Shown here one piece after another: positions 57,178 to 64,000 of a stretch of 64,000 bases of DNA. Made by a program: the position numbers and the translations under genes. The DNA is from Acidobacteriota bacterium. Lineage in GTDB: Bacteria; Acidobacteriota; Blastocatellia; Pyrinomonadales; Pyrinomonadaceae. The DNA lies in assembly GCA_003222895.1 (NCBI GenBank), contig QHXI01000065.1:1-64000 (forward strand), read 5' to 3'. Position 1 is the first letter of the stretch. Every line of letters begins with the position of its first letter. Under the pieces are notes generated by a model. The model saw only the letters and a list, made by a program, of their open reading frames with translations. It was not told the origin of the DNA and searched no databases.

Positions 57178-59229
57178 TTGAAGACCTTCTCCTGGAAATC
57201 TCTGTTTGTCTCGTTGTTGCTTGCGTTCGGCGCGGGCGTCGCGACGTGTGTGGTTTGGCGCGCCGGGCTGATCGATTCGCTGCAAGCCGGCTTTGTCGTC
57301 AACGTCTCGCACGGTGAAGCGCCGCTGCAGACTCCGCAAACGTGGCTCGGCCTGTTGCTAATTGTCGGCGTCAGTCTTAGCAGTGGCTTCCTCGTGAGTC
57401 GCGCCGGCGCGCGCAGCTCGTTTTGGATTCTTGGCATGGGCTTTCTGTCGACTGCCGCGGCGAGCCTTCTCGCTTCGCGATATTTGAAAGTCGATATCGT
57501 CTTCGCGCCGATGGCCATCGGCAGCATCAGCGCGGTCTTTGTCGTGCAGCTTTATCGTCTCTGGTTGATCGATAGCTTATTGACGAATCGCGTCAACGAA
57601 ACGTCGGCGCGAACCGACATCGTTGAGCCCGGCCTGTCACAAGGCAGATTAGGAAGCGGCCTCAAACTTTTGCAGACGATTCTGCCGCTTGAAGAAGCAG
57701 TGCTCTTTCAACCAAACGAGTTCGGCAAGCTTGTTCCCGTTGCTCGTGTGCGCAGGAGCCCGAACGGCACGCTCCAATCAGAGCGCAATAAGGTTTGGCG
57801 TCGTCTAGTGAATCTCTGCGATCAAGCAGTGCAAGCAAACGAGATCGTTTTGTCAGCCGCAGGGGAGATCGATTCGTTCGAAACCGTTGCGATGCCAGTG
57901 CAGCACGAGAGTCACGTCGTTGGGGCGATGCTCTTGCGTTTGCGCGAGCCATTCGATCAGAGCGACCGGCGTCTGCTGGCCGCGGTCGGCGGGCAGCTCG
58001 CGCGCAACTTGCAACGCGAAGAAGCGCGCAAGAAAAGGCTGAATGGAAATCTTCCGGCGCTTGTCTCAGCTCGCACCTCGGGCCATCGCTTGCACGCCTT
58101 TGATTATTTGAGCGGCGTAATTACCGAACAGCGTTTTGGCGCGCAAGTTCTGGCCGAGGCTCCCGACGCTTATGCGCTCGCGTACCTCGATGGCACGATT
58201 GCGTACCTAAACAAATCGATGCTGGCGGCTGCGAAACTTGACCACGACGAAGCTCAAAGCATCGACCTTTTTGTCTTGCTCGATCAATTTAAGTCCGGCG
58301 TGTTCGACGAGCCGGCGATCGCCGTTCGCAGAGTGCTGCAATCAGGCCAGCCGTACGAGCGTGAATTGGCGTTTTCGGATCGCAACCAGACGCTTGAGCT
58401 GAGAATTTCGCTGACCAACGAAGCGACCGCCAGAAATGGAAACGGTAATGGAAAAAGCAGCGGTAACGGCAACGGTTCCCACGAAAGCGGCCCGCTTTGC
58501 TTCGCGATTCGCGTGCGCGACGTGACCCGCTTGAAAGAATACGATCAGATGAAGAGCGACATGATTTCGCTAATGTCGCACGAGCTGCGCACGCCGCTGA
58601 CGAGCATCAACGGGTTCGCCGAGCTGCTCGCGATTGATGAAGGCATTCCCGAAGAATCGCGCGAGTTCCTGCAAATCATCTCGAACGAATCGCAGCGGAT
58701 GTCGCGCATGATCGACACGTTCTTGTCGGTGACGCAGCTTGAGCGCGCCGACAAGAAGGAAGTTGTGCACGTTCCGGTGCGGCTCGACGAATTGGTGCGC
58801 GAAACGATCAGCACGATGCAGCCGGTCGCGAAGAAGAAACGCATTCGCCTGGTCGATCAGGCGACGGGAACGATTCCGCCGGTCGCCGCCGACAAGAGTT
58901 TGATTACGCAAGCGCTGATGAAGCTACTCGATAATGCGATTCGCTATAGCCCGGAACGTACGACAGTCACAGTTTCAACGGTGCTCGAAGCGGAATGCGT
59001 CCGAGTGATTGTTGAAGATCGCGGCTACGGCGTGCCGGCCGAATCGATCGATCGCATCTGGGAAAAGTTTTATCGTGTTGTGCGCGATGGCCAGGAAAAA
59101 GACGAAGAATCAACCGGCCTCGGTTTGGCTTTCGTGAAAGAGGTCGTGGAACAACACGGAGGATCTGTGAGCGTCGAATCCGAAGTTGGGCGCGGATCGA
59201 AATTCAGTTTTGCGTTGCCGAGGTTGTAA
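57178..59229 (+). CDS. Membrane sensor histidine kinase with GAF- and PAS-like domains
   Basis: The start is a TTG at 57178. Residues 1-130 contain four membrane helices (LFVSLLLAFGAGVATCVVWR first). A GAF-like region (about 155-285) and a PAS-like region (about 320-430) follow; a Gly/Asn-rich spacer lies at about 418-440. HisKA has the phospho-acceptor histidine in SLMSHELRTPLTSI near residue 467. The ATPase has KLLDNAIRYSP (N box), EDRGYGVP and STGLGLAFVKE. No response regulator gene is adjacent, so it is an orphan kinase. Confidence 0.93.
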   Translation: MKTFSWKSLFVSLLLAFGAGVATCVVWRAGLIDSLQAGFVVNVSHGEAPLQTPQTWLGLLLIVGVSLSSGFLVSRAGARSSFWILGMGFLSTAAASLLASRYLKVDIVFAPMAIGSISAVFVVQLYRLWLIDSLLTNRVNETSARTDIVEPGLSQGRLGSGLKLLQTILPLEEAVLFQPNEFGKLVPVARVRRSPNGTLQSERNKVWRRLVNLCDQAVQANEIVLSAAGEIDSFETVAMPVQHESHVVGAMLLRLREPFDQSDRRLLAAVGGQLARNLQREEARKKRLNGNLPALVSARTSGHRLHAFDYLSGVITEQRFGAQVLAEAPDAYALAYLDGTIAYLNKSMLAAAKLDHDEAQSIDLFVLLDQFKSGVFDEPAIAVRRVLQSGQPYERELAFSDRNQTLELRISLTNEATARNGNGNGKSSGNGNGSHESGPLCFAIRVRDVTRLKEYDQMKSDMISLMSHELRTPLTSINGFAELLAIDEGIPEESREFLQIISNESQRMSRMIDTFLSVTQLERADKKEVVHVPVRLDELVRETISTMQPVAKKKRIRLVDQATGTIPPVAADKSLITQALMKLLDNAIRYSPERTTVTVSTVLEAECVRVIVEDRGYGVPAESIDRIWEKFYRVVRDGQEKDEESTGLGLAFVKEVVEQHGGSVSVESEVGRGSKFSFALPRL

Positions 59230-59252
59230 CAGAAGGCCGAAGAAGCCAGTGC

Positions 59253-60563
59253 CTACTGAAGAGAATAGGCCTTTCGTCCCGTAACAGTGAATTCGGGATG
59301 ATTGCGCACCTGGATTGTTAACTGTCGGAGTTTTCCGTCCCGCTTTCGATTGGTTGGGGAATAGCCAAGGACATATCGATTCTTGATCACCGTGAAAATG
59401 TCTGAATAAATATTTTCGGCATCTTCCGGTTTTTCAATGAAACTTGTGAAGCCGCCCGACAACTCTGCCACTTTGAACATGAATGTTTGCCCGGCGGTAC
59501 GGGCATCGACTTCCCTGTATTGATAGTAGTTGATTACGTCAGGCATCTCTCTTTCTTTGTTCCATCTATATAAATTATTAAGTTCGGTTAGTGTTAATTT
59601 AGCCCGTGCTAGCTGCTCTTTTTTTGAGAGTCCGAGGAACCTAACACCGTTGACGACTGAGTAAATCGTGGCTCGCGAACTTTCGATTGCTTCTTTGATT
59701 TCCCGGAATCCGAATTCGGAAAAAGGATCTTTCACATATCTCAATCCACTTCTGTCGTAGCTTGAGTAAGAGACTTGGTACGGAGACTCCTTGTCCGGCT
59801 TGAGCCAGATCCCATGAACTCCATCACCCTGAAAGATTACAATCCGTTGCCGGTTCTGCTCATCGAACATTTCATTCAAGACCGCCACCAAGGTATCAAA
59901 TTCATCGCTGCGCACGCTGTAGCTCGTATCAAGACGCCGTGCGTCCGGAGTTTGCAGCGGGTCGCCGCAAGTAGTAAATGCAATCTTGCGTCCGTCGCTT
60001 GGAACAAGGGAGTCCAGTGTCTTCTTGAGCAGAGTCTTGTCTTGGGTAAAGTCCAGCCGGAGTTTTAGGTCACTGGTAACAATTGCCATCCTGTCTTGTG
60101 GAGCGAGTTTATCGATAAGAACTTTTGCCGCCTCGACGCTGGTCTTCATGTAGGGACCCTGGAGGCCGCCACACTGAATTATTAAGACAACCGAGCGCGG
60201 CACGGTTGCGCTTTCGCCCGAAGCAAACATTTGGACCGTTTGCTGCGTGCCATCTTCCGTCACAACAAAATCATCTTTTTGCAGCCCGAGGATTACGTTT
60301 CCTTTTTGATTCGTCACCAGGACATCGTTCACAACTAAGTCTGTTGAGACGCGAACAACGTCGTCATCTGAGTCGCTGTTGTCCTTCGTTTGTGTCTTCT
60401 TCGGCTCCTTTTTTCCATATCGCTTTAGGCTTGAGCCAAAGTCTCTCGCTCGGGGCATTTCTGGTGGAGCGGACTGAGCAGGTGTCGGCGAGACGGAAGG
60501 CGTTTGTCCAAAGAGATGGGGAACGAACGCGAGAAACAAAAGCGCTATCAAACGATGCTTCAT
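59253..60563 (-). CDS. VWFA-related Acidobacterial domain protein (copy 1)
   Basis: A 436-residue exported protein. The signal peptide (LIALLFLAFVPHLFGQ) is followed by a Pro/Ser-rich segment, a domain starting VVRVSTDLVVNDVLVTNQKG and ending GLQKDDFVVTEDG, then a VWA-like fold (VPRSVVLIIQCGG) whose metal site is incomplete. The C-terminal part (DIFTVIKNRYVLGYSPTNRK) is typical of TIGR03436. These proteins are abundant in Acidobacteriota; function unknown. Its neighbour at 60567 is a duplicate of the same length. Confidence 0.9.
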   Translation of the reverse strand: MKHRLIALLFLAFVPHLFGQTPSVSPTPAQSAPPEMPRARDFGSSLKRYGKKEPKKTQTKDNSDSDDDVVRVSTDLVVNDVLVTNQKGNVILGLQKDDFVVTEDGTQQTVQMFASGESATVPRSVVLIIQCGGLQGPYMKTSVEAAKVLIDKLAPQDRMAIVTSDLKLRLDFTQDKTLLKKTLDSLVPSDGRKIAFTTCGDPLQTPDARRLDTSYSVRSDEFDTLVAVLNEMFDEQNRQRIVIFQGDGVHGIWLKPDKESPYQVSYSSYDRSGLRYVKDPFSEFGFREIKEAIESSRATIYSVVNGVRFLGLSKKEQLARAKLTLTELNNLYRWNKEREMPDVINYYQYREVDARTAGQTFMFKVAELSGGFTSFIEKPEDAENIYSDIFTVIKNRYVLGYSPTNRKRDGKLRQLTIQVRNHPEFTVTGRKAYSLQ

Positions 60564-60566
60564 AAT

Positions 60567-61877
60567 TTACTGGAGAGAATAGGCCTTTCGTCCCGTAACA
60601 GTGAATTCGGGATGATTGCGCACCTGGATTGTTAACTGTCGGAGTTTTCCGTCCCGCTTTCGATTGGTTGGGGAATAGCCAAGGACATACCGATTCTTGA
60701 TCACCGTGAAAATGTCTGAATAAACATTTTCGGCATCTTCCGGTTTTTCAATGAAACTGGTGAAGCCGCCCGAAAGCTCAGCAACTTTGAACATCGCTGT
60801 TTGCCCGGCGGTCCGAGTCTCGGCTTCCGCGTATTGATAGTATCCGACTATGGTCGGCATGTCGCTTTCTTTGTTCCATTTGTAAAACTTGTTCAGGTCG
60901 ATTAGTGACAATTTGGCCCGCGCTAGCTGCTCTTTCTTAGAGAGCCCGAGAAACCTAATACCGTTGACGACTGAGTAAATAGTAGCTCGCGAACTTTCGA
61001 TCGCCTCTTTGATTTCCCGGAATCCGAATTCCGAAAATGGATTCTCCCTCGTCCATCTTAATCCACTTCTTTCCAAGGTTGAGTAAGATATCTGATACGG
61101 AGTCTCCTTGTCCGGCTTGAGCCAGATCAGAGGAACTCCATCTCCCTGAAAGATGATGATCCGTTGCCGGTTCTGCTCATCGAACATTTCATTCAAGACC
61201 GCCAGCAAGGTGTCAGATTCGCCGCTGTGCCTCCTGTACTTGGTATTAAGGCGCAGCGCGTCCGGAGCTTGCAACGGGTCAGCGCAAGTAGAAAATTCTA
61301 TTTTCCCTTCGTCCCTTGGAACAAGTGAATCCAATGTTTTCTTAAGCAGAGTTTTGTCCTGAGTAAAGTCCAGCCGGAGTTTTAAGTCGATAGTAACGAT
61401 CGCCATCTTGTCTTGGGGAGGGAGTTTATCGAGCAGAACTTTGGCCGCCTCGACGCTCCTCTTCATATAGGGACCCTGATTGCCGCCACAACCGATTATT
61501 AAGACAACCGAGCGCGGCACGGTGCCGCTCTCTCCCGAAGCAAACATTTGAATCGTTTGCGGTGCGCCATCTTCCATTACTGTAAAATCATCTTTTTGCA
61601 GCCCGAGGATTACGTTCCCTTTTTGGTTCGTCACCAGAACATCGTTGACGACTAAATCTGTTGAGACGCGAACAACGTCGTCATCTCGCTCATTGTTCGT
61701 GGTCTGTGTCTTCTTGCGATCCTTTTTTCCATATCGTTTGAGGCTTGAGCCAAAGTTTCTAGTTCGGGGCATTTCTGGCGGAGCGGACTGAGCAGGTGTC
61801 GGCGAGACGGAAGGCGTTTGTCCGAAGGAACAAGGAACGAAAAAGAGAAACAATAGCAGTACGAAACAACGCTTCAT
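60567..61877 (-). CDS. VWFA-related Acidobacterial domain protein (copy 2)
   Basis: The likely start, ATG at 61877, follows AAAGG and a frame without good signals. The product has 436 residues: a signal peptide (VLLLFLFFVPCSFGQ), then the same domains as copy 1 (VVRVSTDLVVNDVLVTNQKG; DGAPQTIQMFASGESGTVPR; GLSKKEQLARAKLSLIDLNK). It is separated from copy 1 by three bases, and both are 1311 bp, so this is a tandem duplication. The C-terminal 48 residues of both proteins are the same. Confidence 0.9.
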   Translation of the reverse strand: MKRCFVLLLFLFFVPCSFGQTPSVSPTPAQSAPPEMPRTRNFGSSLKRYGKKDRKKTQTTNNERDDDVVRVSTDLVVNDVLVTNQKGNVILGLQKDDFTVMEDGAPQTIQMFASGESGTVPRSVVLIIGCGGNQGPYMKRSVEAAKVLLDKLPPQDKMAIVTIDLKLRLDFTQDKTLLKKTLDSLVPRDEGKIEFSTCADPLQAPDALRLNTKYRRHSGESDTLLAVLNEMFDEQNRQRIIIFQGDGVPLIWLKPDKETPYQISYSTLERSGLRWTRENPFSEFGFREIKEAIESSRATIYSVVNGIRFLGLSKKEQLARAKLSLIDLNKFYKWNKESDMPTIVGYYQYAEAETRTAGQTAMFKVAELSGGFTSFIEKPEDAENVYSDIFTVIKNRYVLGYSPTNRKRDGKLRQLTIQVRNHPEFTVTGRKAYSLQ

Positions 61878-61972
61878 AATTACCTTTACCTGCATTATCG
61901 GCTTCCGGTCGGGAAAACAAAAGGCGCCTCCTTTTGCAAGACAGAAGCGAAGCGCCTCCTTCACACGCCATG

Positions 61973-62470
61973 TTACTGGCAACTATCAACCTTGCTCGCC
62001 AGCCGGCAGGCTGAATACTGCTCGTAGACAGCGAGCCGTTCGTCAAGATCCGAATAATCCGGATACGGGTACTGGACGATACAGGCATCAGCCATCGCTC
62101 GCGCCTGGGCGCACTCGTCTACTGTTAGCGGCGTACAAGTGCCAAGCGCTGCGGCAAGCAAATTGGTGTCGGCAGCGGCCAGCGAGGTTTGTCGAGTTGT
62201 CTGGCAATCGGCGACGCACTGGGTATAGGCTGCACCAGTAAAACCTCCGGAAGCACAGTCAGCTGCGCAGGTGGTAGGGCTACCATAAAACAAACTGATC
62301 CGGGCGGTGTCATAAGCGTTGTCGGCAGTGTAGAAGTCGAGCCATGCTTCGTAGCACGTCTTGGCGTCGACAGAAACGGTCCTGGTTGAACCGACAAGTA
62401 TCAGTCCCGCGATGAAAAGACCCAAGACCAAAACTTTAGCCGGGATTTTAGTAAGCCTTCGTTTTTTCAT
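61973..62470 (-). CDS. Secreted cysteine-rich protein, 165 aa
   Basis: AAGGAG lies ahead of the ATG at 62470. A signal sequence (VLVLGLFIAGLILVGSTRTV) precedes a mature part with ten or more cysteines, in pairs such as TTCAADCASGG, QCVADCQTT, GTCTPLTVDECAQ and DACIVQYPYPDYSD. The spacing suggests disulfide-linked helical hairpins. No family is recognised. It lies upstream of the VWFA pair on the same strand and may be co-expressed. Confidence 0.7.
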   Translation of the reverse strand: MKKRRLTKIPAKVLVLGLFIAGLILVGSTRTVSVDAKTCYEAWLDFYTADNAYDTARISLFYGSPTTCAADCASGGFTGAAYTQCVADCQTTRQTSLAAADTNLLAAALGTCTPLTVDECAQARAMADACIVQYPYPDYSDLDERLAVYEQYSACRLASKVDSCQ

Positions 62471-62809
62471 TTCTTCTCCTTGGGGGTTAGGCGCAACTTG
62501 CCGCGGGCAATTGCTTCTCTGCCAATGATGGTTTGATCTACGAAACCTAACATTGGATTTTCGCGCCAGCCTTAACTCCTCCTATCCAACGCGTCGGGTC
62601 AAAACCGCATCGGGTTTAAGGCAGCGCCGGCCCTCCGAGAAATCAGTCGCAGGCAGTTCAACTTGTCCATCACGCATCTTCTCTGCATACTAAAAAGCGG
62701 CCAGGCTAGATTCAACAGGCAAGCAGACATAACGCGATCTATTGGATTGCGTTCTGGTTATTAGAAGGAGCCGCAAGCTAAAGGCTTGCGCTACGGGCCG
62801 TAGATTTGC
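62471..62809. other. Divergent intergenic region with a REP-like palindrome
   Basis: This 339-base gap lies between the reverse-strand Cys-rich gene and the forward sigma gene, so it should hold both promoters. Neither is clear. A GCCGCAAGCTAAAGGCTTGC palindrome (about 62771-62790) resembles dispersed intergenic repeats. Confidence 0.45.
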
Positions 62810-63406
62810 TTGTCGATTAGTAAACCAGTGGCTGCGAGCGAAACACAAACACCGAAAGTCTCGGATTTTGAACTGGCGCAACGCTCTGCCGAAGGCGACA
62901 TGAAGTCCTTCGAAGAGCTTTACCAGCGTCACAACCGGCGCGTATATTCGCTGTGCCTGCGGATGACCGGAAACGTGACTGAAGCCGAAGATCTCGCGCA
63001 GGAAGTTTTCATCCAGCTCTTTCGTAAGATTGGCAGCTTTCGCGGCGAGTCGGCATTCACCACCTGGCTGCATCGTTTGACGGTGAACCAGGTTCTGATG
63101 CACTTTCGCAAACGCGGCGTGCGGCTTGAGCAGACGACTGAGGACGGCGAGGCGCCGATTCAAATCGTAAAGGGGACCGAGAATCCGAACGCGATGCCGG
63201 TCGTCGATCGCATCGCGTTGGACAAGGCGATTGCGCAATTGCCGCCGGGTTATAAGATGGTTTTCACGCTGCATGACATCGAGGGACACGAACACGAAGA
63301 AATCGCCCGAATGCTGGGCGTTTCGGTAGGCACGTCAAAATCGCAATTACACAAGGCAAGAATGAAATTACGCGGCCTGCTCAGGCAACAGATTAAGCCC
63401 AAGTAG
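62810..63406 (+). CDS. ECF sigma factor (second)
   Basis: A 198-residue sigma factor. Region 2: [40 protein letters not shown] and [20 protein letters not shown]. Region 4: [40 protein letters not shown]. It starts with a TTG at 62810. An anti-sigma gene follows at 63599, as with the pair at 47454. It is RpoE-like; the regulon is unknown. Confidence 0.92.
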   Translation: MSISKPVAASETQTPKVSDFELAQRSAEGDMKSFEELYQRHNRRVYSLCLRMTGNVTEAEDLAQEVFIQLFRKIGSFRGESAFTTWLHRLTVNQVLMHFRKRGVRLEQTTEDGEAPIQIVKGTENPNAMPVVDRIALDKAIAQLPPGYKMVFTLHDIEGHEHEEIARMLGVSVGTSKSQLHKARMKLRGLLRQQIKPK

Positions 63407-63414
63407 CAACCAAG

Positions 63415-63443
63415 AACCGGCCCCCAAAAATGGGCTCGGTTTC
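63415..63443 (+). terminator. Hairpin between sigma and anti-sigma genes
   Basis: AACCG and CGGTT with CCC/GGG inside form an imperfect stem, followed by three T. It could reduce anti-sigma expression relative to sigma. The 190-base gap holds no gene. Confidence 0.5.
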
Positions 63444-63598
63444 GTGCTCACAGTCACGGGCCACTTTGACATCTAGCGCGCGAATGCGCCGCTATTTTCG
63501 AATCAGACGACGCAGTCTCCCCTTTGTTGCTTTGAGACCGCGAGAGTTGCGCGCCGAAGCTGTGAAAAGAAAATTGCGCGACCGCTGAGGTTAGGACA

Positions 63599-64000
63599 AT
63601 GAACTGCGAGCAGTACCAAGAGTTGTTGAGCGATCTGGTTGACGGATTCGGATCAGGCGAAGACCGCAATCGGATCGAATCACATTTGAGTGGATGTGTG
63701 GCGTGCGCCGAGGTGCGCGACGACTTTGTCGCGATCGCCGGTTATTGTCACGAGCATCGCGGCGAATACGACGCGGTGCCGAACGAGCGCGCGCTTTGGT
63801 TGCGGATTAGTAATACGATCGAGGCTGAAAATGCTGTGCGCGCGAAAGAGAGTGTGCCGAGCGGCGCGAGTTCGTGGTTTCGTCTCATGAATCGAAGTTG
63901 GCAGTTGTCATTCGGACAACTCGCCGTGGCTGTGGCCGCAATTGTCTTAGTTGTTTCGATCGCGACTGTTGCTAGCATGAAGCAGTTGTACTCTGGCGGA
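63599..64000 (+). CDS. Zinc-finger anti-sigma factor, partial (cut by window end)
   Basis: An ATG at 63599 with AGGACA ahead opens a frame of 134 codons to the edge. MNCEQYQELLSDLVDGFGSG and HLSGCVACAEV give the zf-HC2 zinc site (H-x3-C-x2-C). A hydrophobic helix, FGQLAVAVAAIVLVVSIATV, near residues 108-127 is the membrane anchor. It follows the sigma gene and should be its partner. The C-terminal sensory part lies outside the window. Confidence 0.88.
   Translation, partial: MNCEQYQELLSDLVDGFGSGEDRNRIESHLSGCVACAEVRDDFVAIAGYCHEHRGEYDAVPNERALWLRISNTIEAENAVRAKESVPSGASSWFRLMNRSWQLSFGQLAVAVAAIVLVVSIATVASMKQLYSGG

Overview
The window reads as a chromosome fragment of an Acidobacteriota bacterium, probably Blastocatellia/Pyrinomonadales. 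This placement is inferred, mainly from a tandem pair of VWFA-related Acidobacterial-domain proteins at 59.3-61.9 kb, several secreted low-complexity proteins, duplicated ECF sigma/anti-sigma pairs and a repeat-rich intergenic style. No rRNA or ordinary tRNA was found. The one RNA gene recognised with certainty is tmRNA (ssrA). A second, unassigned small RNA is predicted at about 1.87-1.97 kb.

Layout. 0-9 kb: small housekeeping genes (DnaJ-like, VOC, Sm-like), the predicted sRNA, purD, pspA with a coiled-coil membrane partner, then class II ribonucleotide reductase nrdJ behind two NrdR-like boxes. 9-14.1 kb: an accessory stretch with an AIPR abortive-infection-type gene, a MazF/PemK toxin-antitoxin pair, three copies of a three-palindrome repeat, other palindromes and a 21-bp minisatellite. 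14.1-22.6 kb: an RRM RNA-binding protein, OsmC, a Dam methylase, and three paralogous secreted proteins that share a C-terminal Gly/Tyr-rich domain, two of them behind Ser- or Pro-rich and Arg/Asp-repeat linkers. 22.6-29 kb: dienelactone hydrolase, MBL hydrolase, MFS exporter, GH28 pectinase-like protein and nested palindromic repeats. 29.2-32.4 kb: three toxin-antitoxin modules in a row, a frameshifted CopG/BrnA-like antitoxin, and a TIR-domain protein with an unrecognised N-terminal domain, all ending at ssrA. This is the most likely defence/mobile island.

33-47.3 kb is mostly core: murI, rph, a VIT/VWA protein, a SET-domain protein, yifB/comM, an MltD-like transglycosylase, and a probable minus-strand operon flippase-nrdR-hsp20-lon. 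47.4-64 kb: an ECF sigma factor with its anti-sigma factor, membrane proteins, M23 and S46 peptidases, a cold-shock protein, selA, a membrane histidine kinase, the duplicated VWFA genes, a Cys-rich secreted protein, and a second ECF sigma/anti-sigma pair cut by the window end.

Themes. (1) Deoxynucleotide control is linked within the window: nrdR is at 45.6 kb and its presumed boxes are in front of nrdJ. (2) Short tandem repeats, mostly of 7-bp period but differing in sequence, sit at gene junctions, often directly against start or stop codons, and twice inside reading frames. (3) The three Gly/Tyr-domain secreted proteins and the TIR fusion are the best candidates for undescribed biology. All functions rest on reading the sequence and on family knowledge. 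No database search was run.
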